Shown: positions 31,921-45,312 of the stretch, one piece after another
How the letters are laid out: each line of letters begins with the position of its first letter
Numbering within the stretch: the stretch's first letter is position 1
NCBI GenBank assembly: GCA_031216445.1
Contig: CM062208.1
Location: forward strand, 3,570,501-3,634,500
Length of the DNA: 64,000 nt
Reading direction: 5' to 3'
Source: Lateolabrax maculatus
Taxonomy: Eukaryota; Chordata; Actinopteri; Acropomatiformes; Lateolabracidae
Program-made: the position numbers and the translations under genes
The notes under the pieces: model-generated
The model's input: the letters and a program-made list of their open reading frames with translations, nothing else
Told to the model about the DNA's origin: nothing
Database searches by the model: none

Positions 31921-34900
31921 TGTGTGTTATTTGCAACTATGGCCATGATGCCACAAGAGACAGTTAACAAGACACAACTGTGAAGCTCCACTGAAAACAT
32001 TTACATTGAGCTACACAGACCTTTGAAACCAAGAATTCAGTTTCTAGGTTGTTGTTTTTTGTTTAATTATTTATTTTTTCACCTTCGTCTGTAGGACTTG
32101 GTTACTATGGAGCCCAGTGGTCACTCAGAGGCCAGAGACAGGAAGCAGAGGGTTGCTCGGCGGTGCACTCAGCAAGTGGAGCAGCAGCTGAGCACCCTGA
32201 AGGAGCTCACGGCAGCCATTTTGAGCTACGGCAAAAACCAGGTAGCTGTAAAAGAGACACTTGTATGTTAACTTGTTAACTATAACAACTTTAGGCGATA
32301 CAATGTCAGAGCTGCGTATCTGTCAGCTTGTGCTAGAGTTCTTCTTCCCTCTTGTGGCCAAAAAATGATTAATTCAAGTCTAATGTCTGTCTTCCCTCCA
32401 GTTCACCACCTCCAGACTCGGCACACCCTTCTTTCCTACTCTTCGTCTCCATCCCGCTCCAGACCATCCTCATCCCTGTCTTCCTCCCATTAGCTCCGCA
32501 CGGGAGCAGCCCAGTCCAGAGCTGCTTGTGCAGTTGAACCCCCAGTGGCTTCCTGCAGAGAGAACCACTGAACCACTGGAGAACCAACCTGAAGGTAAAA
32601 CAATGGACACACAGACAGATGGGTTTCTACAAACTGTGGTAGGTAGAGATCCAAAACAGAAACTCTGGTGGACCCCAAAAAATGTAAAATGATGGGCATG
32701 ATATGATAACCCCACCACTCTTTATATTATGCTGTTATGATCAACCCAAGCCTGAATACTTGAAGAATTTCATCCATCATTAATTAGTGTAAGTCTAAAA
32801 CTAAGAAATTACCAAACCTCCATGCAGTAAAGCCACTTGGGAGTCATGTGGCTTTTGTTTATAAGTCCTGCTTTACTTCTCACTGAAGTCAAATTAACCA
32901 AGTGGAAGAATTCAACCAAGTCAAACCCCCCAAACCAACTGAAATAAGCCCAGTATGGTTGCATCCTAAAACTAGGCTTCTCTGCAGATAAAGAGGAGGA
33001 ACAGGGGAGCAGGAAGAGGGTCAGGCTGGATCTGTTCCTCCAGATACCCCGTTCCTCCAGGACTCCGACCCCACAGATGGAGCCTCGCCCCTGGGTACAC
33101 TATGTCGCAATGACCCCTGATGAGCCAGAGGAACCTCAGGTGAAATGCTAAGGACTGAATTTACATTCAAAGACATTTGTTAAAGCTCCTTTTAATCTTT
33201 GTTGTAATGATGCTGTTTTTGATGTTGTTTAATTTATTAGCCAAATATCTTTCATACCAACTGCAGACTTGCTTAGACACGAGTCCGCAGCGTCCTGAAA
33301 GTTCACATCATACTGAAACGAGCCTCGACAGTACGGGAGAGGAGCTCCAACATCCAAACATGAGCTGTGTCTGTGACGTGGCGGGTGATCAAGGCTTTTC
33401 TATTCAAGACAATGGAACGACCGGTGATGAAGGCAACTGTGAAAGATCGATAAGTGGGAACAGACCTGGGAGGACAGGTGTGTGTATGTGTACGATCTGT
33501 CATAATAGAAATTGATGCTCTTAGTTACTGTATAAGTGTAAATACAATGAATTAAAAACTGTTTTTCCCTGACTGCTCTCTGGTCAGATTGTGTGGAGCA
33601 TATACTAAACCCCCCCCCCCCCCCCCCCCAGGCCTCCTTCCTCCCCTGACGGTGGGACATTCAGTCTGTCATGGACCCTGCTGGGAGAAGACAGACAGGG
33701 TAAGACGGCCGTTTCAAGACCAGTTAGACTGCTGTCATGCCAAAACAGCGTGGGAAACTGGGAAATCAGTGTATTCTGGTTTCATAATCTCAAAAGAGGA
33801 GTGTGGAATCCTAAACTATGACAACATATAATTACATTTTTTGCACCACCAGGTGTTTCTAACCAGAGCTCTAGTTAGAGTTTCACCTGTTGGACTATTT
33901 AAATCAATATGTTTTATGACAAAGAGAGGGATAAATGACAAAGTAAAAATGTATTATTTCCTTTTGCTAAAGTTTTGTGACATTTATTGGCAATTAGTTG
34001 TCTGTGTCCTCGACTGAAACACATTTTGTTTTATTTAGTTTTTACTCTACTACTTCAACAACTGCACAAATGGAAATATGGAAAGAAACGTGTTCTCAAT
34101 ATTGATTTCGTTTTAAAAATACTAACTAAAATCCTAATTTCCTTCATGTGGCATTCCATTATTTGAGAGCAAAACTTCCAAATAGCAGATATGCCTGTGA
34201 ATGTTTCAGCTGCGATGGGAGGGCCCCGGCAGTGATGAACACCATGCACACCGCCTACCTCCTATAGCAGAGAGTTGTAGTGTGACCCCCAGCAGGGCGA
34301 TCCAGGCTCAGACCCAGCAGGATGCCCAACCAAAGGCAGAAAGAGCTGAGTTTCAATCCCAAGAAAATGTGAAAAGACACCACCAGCAGCCGCTGTTTCT
34401 TCCTCTGCTGTTTCCTGGGAAGGAAGGTAACAGAGACACACACTGAGTCAGTTTGGATGAATTTGTATGTGTTTGTTATGTCACAATAGCATGTTGGGTA
34501 AAAGATAAGGCTGGAAATATTCTATAATTTTTTTGTCCTGTCAACAAGACCAAACCAACAAGAAATATCCCACTGATTACATATCCTCATTTACTCCCAT
34601 TCATTCTAAAACAGTGAACTGCAAACTTAATTAACTCTCTAAATTGCCCATAGGTGTCAATGGTTGTTTGTCTCTATGTGTCAGCCCTGTGAATGACTGG
34701 TGGCCAGTCCAGGGTGTACCCCGCCTCCGTCCCAGTATCTGCTGGGATTGGCTCCAGCTAAAATGATAACTTGAACTACTTACCAGTGTACAGATGCTGT
34801 GTTATATTCTGACTTCTTCCTCTGTCTTTCAGAAGAGGTAACTGGGATACAAAGAGGAAGAGGAGAAAAAACAGAGAGACGATACTTTAAAAAAGAGACA

Positions 34901-37900
34901 GTAGGGCAGGGAGGAGGAGGAGGAGGAGGAGGAAGACTACCCTCTGAGAAAGGCTCTATGATTCTGCTGGAGCCAGGAGAAGGTACAGCGCACACATAGA
35001 CCTACACTTTCAGGCATTTAGATGTGAAGTGATCAATTCAGTCTGATGAATTCTGCTTCTGAACTGATGATTTGTATATTTGAAAATGTAATTCTGCTGA
35101 TAAAAACATAACTGAGCTGCATCCCAAGAGATACACTCCAGTTGGAGACTATTTTCTGCAAAGGTTTATCATGTTCTTTCTCCTGTCGTGCCGCCTTCAG
35201 AGCCTCCTCCTCCAGTAGGAGTGTTGGGTTGTGTTGCAGGACGGAAAGGCCCGGGCAGGCAGAGCTCTTTGGCCTTCTTACAAAACCGACTACTCGACCT
35301 CCAGGATCCCTGTGAATCCAATCCCTGTGATGCTAACAGAGGCGTGGTTAGGGGCGTCCTGCCTCTGGAGCTGAGAGGTAACAGTGAGAACTAATTCTTA
35401 GACACCTCCTCAGGTGGCATTCATTATTACAGCAGTACAGACATGAACTTCGTCTTTCCGTGAACTTAATGTTTGAAATGTTACGCTGCATGTATGTTAC
35501 TCACCTTTACCGACCAGTTCACCTCCTCTTTGACATAAAAATAAAAATTAAGTCAATGGGTGAGAGGAAATGTTGTTACATCCGTTGTTGTGTATTGTCA
35601 GATTTGAAGGACGGCAAATCTGTTGGCAGCCTGATTCTGGGTCCCGATGGGGAGATTATTCAACTGTCGCTGTACGACAACAGCCAGGACTCATCTCACG
35701 ACCGTGGTGACACACAGGAGCAAGGTACGCTCAACGAGTCTCTGAGAAATCCAAAATCTGCACACTTCATCTACAGGAGAGACTTTGAAGAAAACAAAGA
35801 GTAATTATCATGAACTCACTCTTTCTGTCTCTCAGCTCTCCAGGTTTTGTCTGCAGAAGGAGAGAAGTTACCCTGGGTCATTGTGCTGCAGCCTGAACAT
35901 ACACGTACAGGTGCGGTCTGCAACTTCTTCGGGGGTGGACTTCTTTATGGGTTAATTCTGGTATAACAAGTTCTCTAAGCCTTTTTTTTTAATGTGTTCC
36001 TGTTGGCTCGTATGTCATTCTCATGAAACAAGCTGTCCGTACCTCTGCATCCGTCTAGACTGCAGTGGAAAGTTGGATGGTGTCCATGGTGACGGGCTGA
36101 GCAAATGCACACGTGACTTGCAACCTGCTTTTTTTCCGGGTTTGGATGTCATGCCATTGGGCTCATATTTGCTCATGTGTATACATTACATACTTTAGAT
36201 TTAATTTAAGAATTCCTTTGTATTAGTTGTACCCATGGTTGCTTCCTTTCATAATTTTCTAACACCTTCACATTATGTTCAAACCATTGTGTTTATATTG
36301 TAGTCTAGAAACATCAACTTTTTCATAGACAGAAGAAAACACATTAGAGTTTAAAACATAATTTTCATTATCGCTGCACTGTCAAGATACTCTTTGCCAC
36401 TTTGTTCCTCATCATAATGTACATTTCTATCAGGAATACACTGTTAAGAACTGGGGAACTTGGAAACCTGCCTCCAGGGTGAGCACAAACTCGCCATTAC
36501 TGTAGGATCACGGGTACTAATGACAAGTTAAAGAACCTCTGACTTTATTGGACCTCTGGTTTGAACAAAAAGCTTTTTTTCTGTCTTGGATTACCTTTAG
36601 CTGTCATAAATCACACATTCCCAACCCCGGCTCTGTTTGTCCCTTGTGCAGAGGCAGGGATGGAGCTGAGCACAGATGTTCCTGAGGGTGACATCCAGCT
36701 CCATCAGTCCAGACACAAGGTGAATTCGTGTTTTTTTTACTGACATTTTAAAAGGTTTAACGGTCCAGCATGTGCTTCCCCAGTGCAGCGCAAAAACTGG
36801 AAGAGAAGCTGGGCGAAAGTGAAGGGATGTGTTCAGGGGGTTTGGGTTAGAGCACCTCTTCGCAACAAATGTTTTTACGACCTTGTTCTGTCTGTTGATT
36901 ATGATTTTACCTGCTGTGTTTTCCAGAGAACAGAAAGTAACATGTCTGTCAGTCAGTCTGCAGCAGGGGAGTGTAACTTCAACACTGAACAGGTCAGTGA
37001 CATCTTGATATTATTCTGTCCATACAGGTTTAACCATTTTAAAATCACTTCACAGTGACGATATGCAAAGGTTGATAATCTACTATTTAGATTCCACATA
37101 CGAGAAATGATTTTGATTCTGTTTTAATGGGCGGTAAAATTAAAACACAAATTCATCATGCCATGTTGACACTACAGCTGGACAGCTCATAGCACTGTTC
37201 ATTTTAACTTGGCTCTTGTATTCTAAGTTTTGCTATCATACTGAGTCTGATCACAATCTGTCAGTTGTAGTTATAATGTTTAGTTTGCAGATTGTGTTTC
37301 TCTCCAGTACAACCTGATGGAGCCAAGCGAAACAAACACAAGAATCCAAGATTTGGTTTAAGTATTTAGGCTTTGTCTTTTGTGTCCATACAGTGTCTCG
37401 CACTATTTGCTGAATTTTGCAATTCTGTTCTCCAACCAGCTCCTAGATCTTCACAGATCGACAGAGACTAATGCACGCTCACCCAGCAGCCATACAGGCC
37501 GAGGTAAACCCATCTGCTGCTTATTCCATCACCATTTCAATTTGAATGAATTTTATCAAAACTTTTGTAGTTTGTCGTTCCAGCGGCTGTGACCAAGAAT
37601 AAAACAAAGAGTGCAGCGGTGGAAACATGGAAGGCGCCAAAAGACAATGCTAAAAACAATGTTAGGATGCCTCCACTGAGGGAGCGGGTAGGGAAGGAGG
37701 AGCCAAGAGGAGGCAACACTGAGGCAGAGGAGGAGGACGAAGAGGAAGAGCTGGGCAGTACAGGGTTGGTATAATTCACACAGAACTAGATATATTTATA
37801 TTAATTAAGTTAGTTAAATGTATGAACAAGGACTTTTTTTAAAGATATTCCTCCGTAGCAGATGATTCAACAAGTTAAACTAATAGGTTTGTGTTTGTTA

Positions 37901-40900
37901 GATTACACAAGATTTCTGATTTTTTTAGTTTCAAAGGCCGAGAATCAAGGTGAGCGTTGAGTCTGAGCCTTTCTTCTTCTGCACTAAAGATGATAATTTC
38001 ATTTTTGCCTGTGTTTAGCAGAACTGAGTTGCCCAACATCACCAAAACTCTTGATCCTACACGCTTCAGTCCTGTTTCCTAAAAATAAAGGCAATTCCTG
38101 TAATTTAAGTGTTGTTAAATGCTTTAACGAGCGAGTTTCAGTGGGAGCTTTTTCTGTGGGTGAATATTTGCCCATATCCCCGTCACAACACTCAAAAACT
38201 GCATGGTAACGAAGGTTTCATTAGATTTTTGTGACTCCTATTTGACCATTTTGAGTGCCTTATCCAGGAGCCAAACAAGAGGCTGGACTCAGCCAACATT
38301 ACATCTTTCCCCCTGTTGTCTCTGCAGGATAAATGTTGTTTTACTGATGTCATTGAGCAGAAATTTAGCACTGAAGTTCCTAAATTTCCATCTTGCTGAT
38401 ATTCATAGATGCTATTATGCAAAGTTGTTTACCTCAGCTTTTATAACCAGATTGTGGACATTGAAGATGCCTCTCTATGTGGATCAACCTCCAGTTTAAA
38501 AAACATTTGCACCATTACGCTAAATTAATTGTATTTCTTTCAAATATACATGTTGAACATAATCCCAACAGGATCCCACAGCTGAGGGTCTGAAAAATGT
38601 TTGGTGTTGAAATGGAAATGTGAAACATCTAAAGTTTGTTTGTTTGTCCAGAGAGAAGCTGCAGTTTAAAGATGATGTGTCATCCAGCCGGCAGAGCATC
38701 AACCCAAATGAAGTAACAACAGAGGACACTGTGGACAGAAGGAGGAAGAATACTAAGAGGAAGGACGCCGAGGAAGCTGCAATGACCACAGGGTGAATTA
38801 AGAATACTCATGCTTTACTTTGTAAGAAACAAGCTGCACACACTCACACACACCCGTGTCCTCCATTTATATAGGGAAAGAGATATAAAAACAGTTAAAA
38901 GTGCAGAATCCGATGGACAGAAGACATCGAGGACGAGAAAGGAAGGTAGACGGCAGAGACAAAAGACAAGAAGTGATGCTCCATCAATCGGGGGCCAGAA
39001 ACAAGAGGAGAGGACCAACAGAGAAGCAGCAGAGGCTCAGGACCATCCTGCTCTCCCTTCTGTGGTGAGCATGAACTGACATCGGTCTCAAGCAGGATAC
39101 ACCTGTATCTATCTAAAGCAATGCAAAAACTGAGAAACCATGCAGGGTGTGCAATTACTTTTCTGTCTCTCAGAAAAAGAAGATGTCAAGGGAAGGAGAG
39201 CAAGGAGACGTGGCCAGGCAGAAGGAAGAGTCTGCTGGGGGGAGGAGGAAGAGGAGGAGAGGAAGGCTGAAACACAAAGAGTTAGCTGTTGGTAAGACGT
39301 TGCAAACTTTCAGGCAAGAAAAAACAACAACTAAATAACATTTGTTTGAAATTGTCACCCAGAACACCTGCTTGTATTGCAAAAATATAACATGTGAAAC
39401 CAATATAATTACTTTAAACAGGCATATTATTCTCACAACATTTTTTGCATTTTTCATTGTGATTATTGTCACGATTGTGCAACTATGGAAATCTGCTGGA
39501 TTTCTGGATCATAAGAGTCTCCACTAGAAATGTTTCCAGCATAGGACTCTCAAAGCACAACATGCCGAAAATGAATTACAGTACAGTCAGTGGGATCTAA
39601 TTAACACACTTACAGTACAACTTGCTACAGTGATCAGCAGTTTGTTTAAGTCAGCTGTGCTGACTCGTCTGAAGCTCATCTCATTAAAAGTGTTTTGGGG
39701 TAGAGACAAAGGTTAAAGACATTTTATCTCCATGATCCCTAATTTGGAGATTTGTAGGTGAAAAGATGTCGTCAAGAATAGGTCTGTATAAATATTAAAG
39801 TACTTTCCTTTGCTTTTCTTTTATTTTCTCACAGGAAACCACAAAGACCCCCTGGAGCAAGAGGAGGTGGACATCAGCGAGGAAATGGAAGAGGAGTCTC
39901 ATCTGAAATCCACCAAAAGCCCCTCTGCAACGCAAAGACACGATCACAAAACAGAATCACATTCAGAGGACGACACAGAGCGCCTGTCCACCAGTGCTGA
40001 CGAGCACAGCGGCGTCCGGTCGGTGCGCTCGCTCAGGTCCGCTGCTTCCCAGTTCAACCAGAGGAGCTCCAGAAGGTCTGCTGCCTCTTCCTGCGAGGGG
40101 GCGGTGCGAGCCAGCACCATCGGTCTCGCTTCCTCACGTGGCCGCCTGTCGTCATGTTCAACTGTCATGGTCCCGGAGGAACAGCTGATGCTGAACCCAG
40201 TGAAGCCAGAGGTTGGTACGAAGCACACACATAACATACAGTACTTTTTACATTTGTAACCTCTGTGATGCTTAATTTCCTTCCTTTTACCTAATAATTT
40301 AAACATTGCATCGTGCCATCCCTCTGGTTCGCCATGCACGTTAAGAAAACACAAAAAAGTATCTGCATTCAATGACTGAGTCATTGTGCATATTTGGACT
40401 GTTGGACAGTTTGTGTCTGTGTGTTTTAGTTCTCCAGGCCCAGAAAGAGTCAGGACGAGGGCGAGGCTGCAACTCTGCGTCTGGCCCAGCGAGCCGAGAG
40501 GAGGAGGCAGGAGGTGGAGAGGAAGAGGAAGGAGCGGGAGGAAGAGGAGAGGAAGCAGCAGGAGAGGGAGCAGACAGAGGACAGGATGAAGAGCGAGCTG
40601 GAGGAGGAGAGGAGGAAGAGGGCTGAGGAGCTCAGGTCCTACTTTTTCTTTCATATGTAAAGATGAGCTCCTTAAAACACTAAGACTGTAACTTTGGAAG
40701 ATACCCAATTGAACTGATTTACTATTGTTTTAAGACGGAGAGGAAAAACTGTGAACCTATCCTTTAACACAGAACTCACATAGGTGTGATCACATCTACA
40801 TAATCAACAGGATATTGAGATTATTTAAAGCAAATAGATCAAATTCCAGTGATTTAGTGTTGCACTTCCACAAAGTTGGAGGAATTTGCGAAAGACAGAT

Positions 40901-41927
40901 AAAGAAAATAATGGTTTAAAATCGATTCATCAGAGGCTGAGATATCCTGACTTTTATTGCCTAACATGCCTGCTGCGGCTAAAAACATTGCTACAATCAC
41001 CACGCTATTTTCACATTGTCATTTGATACAAAAAAGTCATTATAGCCACTTTAAGGTTTTTAAAAAATAGTATTTTGGGGGATTTTTGCTTGATTGTCAC
41101 TAGTGCCGGTGATAATATGTTAACAGTTTTAAATGCACTCAAACTAAAAATCATTCATATTCAATCTCCATCTCCAGACTGAAGAGGCTGGCGGAGGAGG
41201 AGGAGAGGAGGAAGCACGAGGAAGAGGAGCAGGAGCGAGCGAGACGGGAAGAGGCGCAGAGAGAAAGAGAGAGGAGGAGGCAGGAGGAGAGGAGGCGGCA
41301 GATGGAGCGACTCCAGAGGATGAGAGAGGAAGAGGAACAGAGGAGGAAAGGTGAGCGCTGGAGGAGGAGGAAGGAGAGAAACAAGCTTTTGTCTCTGTAC
41401 TTTGAGTGGCAAAGGGAGGGATCAGTTTCCTAACTTTTCATCCCCCTCCAGCTGAACTAGAGCTCCTGCGCCTGGAGGAGGAGAGGAGGCAGGAGGAGGA
41501 GACTAAGAAGCTACAGGAGATGGATGAGAGTGAAAGGATAGAGTACCTGTGTAGGAAACAGCAGGAGGAGGAGGACAGGAGGAACAGAGAAGAGGAGCGC
41601 AGGAGGAGAGAAGAGGAGGCCGCCTCGCGGGCCTCAGAGGAGGCCCGGCTGCAGGCGGAGCTGCTCGCCAGGTATGTACAGTGTCTCCTTAAACTGGAGC
41701 AATTATAAATCCATCGCGCCAACAAGTTGAAATAAATGTCATTCTGTCCTCCCTGCAGACAGATGGCGCTGTTGCAGCAGCAATTGGCCTTTAAAAGGGG
41801 TCTCGTGTTGGAGGCTGGAGGTCTGGAGAAAACTCAGGGTATCTCCAGACCCTGGATCTACTCTTATTTCACTTTGTTACAGCTGCTGGGTTTAAATCCA
41901 CCCAAAGCTGAGACCACGACCCCCTGA
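31496..41927 (+). CDS. kiaa2012: KIAA2012 homologue, 24 coding exons
   Basis: Exons: 31496-31606, 31748-31879, 32095-32241, 32402-32594, 32988-33139, 33267-33477, 33632-33699, 34210-34426, 34833-34982, 35201-35377, 35602-35724, 35836-35910, 36652-36719, 36927-36992, 37440-37503, 37584-37764, 38652-38792, 38875-39064, 39174-39291, 39835-40211, 40430-40635, 41178-41350, 41452-41671, 41759-41927; phases close, 1,242 aa. The N-terminus (LSLSLLSRGCGRF, DYYIWKSQDS, LPKTYSTRRGPLLLYSQ) matches vertebrate KIAA2012, whose function is unknown. SVGSLILGPDGEIIQLSLYD lies near residue 540. Residues about 995-1186 are almost pure Glu/Arg/Lys and predict a long coiled coil or single alpha-helix. The C-terminus reads ISRPWIYSYF. 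Identity rests on the first three exons. Confidence 0.85.
33610..33629 (+). promoter_or_regulatory. C20 polypyrimidine tract at a kiaa2012 acceptor
   Basis: Twenty consecutive C residues directly precede the AG of the acceptor for exon 33632-33699. Flanking exon phases support this acceptor. A homopolymer of this length is expected to vary between individuals. Confidence 0.7.
34636..34775 (+). repeat. widespread fish repeat inside a kiaa2012 intron
   Basis: CTCTAAATTGCCCATAGGTG, TGGTTGTTTGTCTCTATGTG, CCAGTCCAGGGTGTACCCCG and GCTGGGATTGGCTCCAGC are the continuation of the repeat family seen at 4945-5112. Confidence 0.7.
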
Positions 41928-42277
41928 CCTTTCACCTCCATCTGAGATCATGATGGACGGTCGGGAAAAGATTTTCGTTTGACGAAATGATTCACTGATT
42001 TTGGAAGATCGTTAAATCAAATGCGACACATTCAGTGATGGGAGATGAGCATCTCCACATCCACACTCCTCCTCTGTCGCTAGGAGGAAAATTCTTTCTC
42101 CATTGTCCATTTATCAAACATACCATCTACTATCTAAATCATGTTGTTCTTTTATTATTTGCTGTAAGTTTGTTTTTGTTTGTGCTGACTTCTGTGTTTC
42201 CACCTACAGTATATAGAGGTGGAGCCATTAGTAGTTTCTCAAAGCCAATATCCTGAGCAAAGACTGAAAAACTACAA
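41928..42277. other. 3' flank of kiaa2012
   Basis: Presumed 3' UTR and flank. I see no clear AATAAA before 42277 and no exon. Confidence 0.35.
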
Positions 42278-42607
42278 TCTGTCATATGTCATTATTTTCA
42301 GCGTTTTAAATTCAACAGCTACATATGAATGAATGGGAGATATTTGAATGAAGCAGTAAAAGGCATGGACAGGATATGTACCATCAGGCAGGGCAACAAA
42401 GACGTGCTGCCATATGTTTCATTAACAAACTACACAGGAAGAGATGCACAGGCTTCTGCAGATTCTGTTCCACATATATCATAACAATAACAACAGTGTT
42501 GGCAAAAATATGTGTCATATATATAATAGCATTACCAGGACGAAATACACAAACTTAAAGTTCCCTAAAGCCAACACAAATAACACAAGCTCTGTTGAGT
42601 TTACCAT
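42278..42607 (-). pseudogene. odorant receptor pseudogene fragment
   Basis: The minus strand starts at ATG 42607-42605 (MVNSTELVLFVLALGN). It aligns with the first ~115 codons of the receptor at 28862-29803, including the FANTVVIVMIY stretch and the segment before MAYDRY. An in-frame stop interrupts TM1, an internal deletion removes part of TM3, and homology ends at about 42278. It is a truncated relic, about 12.8 kb from its intact relative and separated from it by kiaa2012. Confidence 0.8.
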
Positions 42608-43047
42608 GAAACCAGTAAGGAGCCAAAACAAATGCTTGCTTCAATACTTTTTTGGGGTCTTTTGAGAATATGTAACTGCAAATTTGAAAAGAAATGCAAT
42701 ATTTCAACCCATATTAAAACCCAAATATATATAAAAAATTCAAACGCTGTGTCTTCCTAAGTGTGAGGGCTCATCTTGTCAATTGAAGTCCCTTAGCTGA
42801 CGCGTCATACAGACAGAAGAAGGTGCCAGGACGACCGATCTGGGGAGGGAATGTGATATAATTGCTGCTTTTCTGCATAGTTGACCCACGTCGCCATTAG
42901 TGGTGTATCCTGACGAGTACACATGCTCAAGGCCGGGCTTTCCGCATTGTCAGAAAGATGGTTTGAAAGGAATTTTCCAGGATAAACTATAAGTGAGTTA
43001 ACTAACTCGCCTTCAGACTTAGTTGGCTACAGTAACTTCAGAAACAC

Positions 43048-43275
43048 ACACAAGCCCCAGAGGTGATGCAAGCTTACTGTAATGAGTGTCAGTAGGTCTC
43101 CCACTGTGACCTCCCCGGTGTGCAGCCTCTGCAGTGGTGAACAGGCCTCAGGGAACAGGGCTGCTACAGCCGCACGTCATACAGTTAATTACTGCATGAC
43201 CCAACAGCTACTGTGTGTTTCCCTCATGGGACGCTCCTCTAAGCAAATCCCTCACACCTCAGTAAAATTAAATAA
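43048..43275. repeat. second copy of the 26890-27075 non-coding block
   Basis: AAGCCCCAGAGGTGATGCAAGC, CTGTGACCTCCCCGGTGTGC and CTCATGGGACGCTCC match the first copy in order. It lies beside the odorant receptor fragment, so the two blocks probably moved in one old duplication with later rearrangement. Confidence 0.65.
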
Positions 43276-43744
43276 GATTCAAAATGTCATTTTATTGTTA
43301 TTACTTACAGTGAATGTAAATGTTAACATTGTAAATTACTGACCACTTTCTGAATGCTGCAATATGTTTACCAAAGAGAACAACACATGGCAGGAGGTCA
43401 GTGATTCCTCCGTGCAAAGACGAATGCAACAGAGCTTTAAGAGGACAAAACAAGGCTTTGAGATTATTGAGAGGCAACTTGTGACCAGACAATCTAATAG
43501 TCTATCAAAGAAAAAGGGGAAATTGGCCCCCTGGGGAAAGATCAGCTATACTGTGTCCTGTGCCTACAGCTACCAGGGGAAGTATTGAAACTTGTGCTGA
43601 GACTTTTGAATATAATCTGGGGGGATTTAACTGTGCCCGGGAGCTGGAAAGGGGGGCAGGGATCGTACCGTTCGACAAACCTGGGAAGGATCCTGCTCAC
43701 CCTGGCAGCTAGAGATCCAAAGCTTTGACTTCTCACTTATGCAA

Positions 43745-44100
43745 GTGGATGGAGAGGATTATAGTTTGTAGAGTCTCGCATGTACGTGAACAAAGGGGCT
43801 CACCGAGTAGTTTTCAGAATGGGTTCCATAAGGGAAGATCCATAATTGATGCTTCAGTTGTCCTGTTCAATAATAATACATGACATCTTTACAAATTTAG
43901 ACGGATACATGGGATGTGTGCAGATATATGGATGTCAGAGAGGTTCGGACGGGAAGGGCATCTGGTGGTGGACACTGGGAACAAAAGGAGCCAGAGTCAT
44001 TCATTTATTTATTTTAAATAACACAGGGTTGGTGGGTAGGATATTAGAAATAGGGTGAAACGATGCAACGTTACACACTCCTGTACTGTAGGTGGCGGTG
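43745..44100 (+). mobile_element. LINE-like relic with 5'-type tail
   Basis: A frame near 43810 reads QNGFHKGRSIIDASVVLFNN, an RT palm motif (QxGFRKGRSTxD). Around 44057-44105, CGATGCAACGTTACACACTCC and CTGTAGGTGGCGGTGTGCAC match the border of a common fish L1-like element that precedes an AGAAG tract. Confidence 0.55.
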
Positions 44101-44107
44101 TGCACAG

Positions 44108-44148
44108 AAGAAGAAGAAGAAGAAGAAGAAGAATAAGAAGAAGAAGAG
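44108..44148. repeat. (GAA)n microsatellite
   Basis: AGAAGAAG run directly after the LINE-like border, interrupted once by AATAAG. Confidence 0.9.
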
Positions 44149-44204
44149 CCACCAATTGAACTACAGAGTGATCATCCTTCTACGATAGACGATCTTTGCT
44201 CAAC

Positions 44205-44441
44205 GTGTCGTGACCTTTGACCCCGGAAACACTTCCGCACGCAGCGCCGCTGTCGCTTGTGATGGCGAAGCAACACAACGGCTTCAGCTTATTCCCAAAC
44301 GTATGTTGAAGGAAACGTTGTTTGAGAATTAAAATCTCTTTCTGACATTTTACAGCCTTCAAATAAAAATCTAATCAGCTGAGTTATCGTCGCGGACAGC
44401 GAGCTGCGTTAGCCACGAGCTAACTGGCTGAAACACAAACG
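44205..44441 (+). promoter_or_regulatory. GC-rich promoter and non-coding first exon of the 45.3-kb gene
   Basis: A CpG-rich, TATA-less stretch contains two ETS-type sites in opposite directions (CCCCGGAAAC and CACTTCCGC, about 44221-44238). A short upstream frame begins at ATGGCGAAGC (44262). A good donor, AACG|GTGAGTT, lies at 44441-44442. The first coding exon has an acceptor at 45289, so this is the likely 5' UTR exon. Transcription start is inferred. Confidence 0.5.
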
Positions 44442-45312
44442 GTGAGTTAAATGTTTCCTCTTTTATCCTCTTTTTGACTTTAATAAGCTCCAGAAAACAC
44501 GGTCTCACCAGTAAATAAACTACGGACAGACGGAGAGGAGCTGGCTCACAAACTGCTGCACCGCCGTTAAAAGCCCCCAGGTCACTTTATCCCCCCCCCC
44601 ACAGACCTGCACTTATTTACCCGCGACACCAGTTCCGGGTTTTGCAAGTTTTGCATCTTCTCTTGGCTTGTTATCCCGTCTCTCACACGCCAGACAGTAT
44701 AGATGAGTAGGTGCATTATGTTCCTGCATGTTTTCAGCCTGTTCAGAACAGAAATGCAGCCGCTTGCATCCTGTTGCAGGTGGAAAAAGAACAAAACTTT
44801 GATGTGCAGCAGTAACATATTTAACAAAGCGTATTAACTAATGCAGAGAACTAATCTGATTCTTGTTGTCAGTACAGTGAAAGGGAAACATAATAATTGT
44901 GTGTGTCAGTTATTTGTCATTATCATATTTAATGTATTTCTAACCATCATTATTTTGCCATGAGGTTGCACGTCCTTACATTAGGACAACAAATACTCAG
45001 AGACCACGCTGCATGCAGATGTTTCAGGTCTGACGTGGAAACAGTTTTACTTATTGCTCTCAACAGGACACAAAATTGTGGCACTTTGTTTTTGTTTATT
45101 GTCCAAGACTTTGTTCACAGTGGAAATGCATCTTACCCCAAACACGTGTCAGTGAAGTTGTGGCTGCGATGAAACTTTAAGTATGAGCACTGAGGAGCTG
45201 TATTCAAACCGTTGGATTAAGTGACATAGTTGAGAAAGAGCTGAATGATTAAACTGCACTTCTAAACTGTGATGTATCTGTGCATGCAGGTAAACCTTCT
45301 GGAGTTTTCAAA

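Noticed and set aside
37929..37949. 21-bp candidate micro-exon in kiaa2012 (FQRPRIK) between AG and GTGAGC
   Set aside because: The flanking exons join with phase 2 (ACA GG|A GAG). Using this segment would need a different donor and would put a stop in the next exon.
40372..41725. Alternative frames rich in Gly/Glu, Leu/Pro or Ser over the kiaa2012 helix exons
   Set aside because: Low-complexity GAG/AGG sequence stays open in several frames. Phase-consistent exon joins select the Glu/Arg frame.
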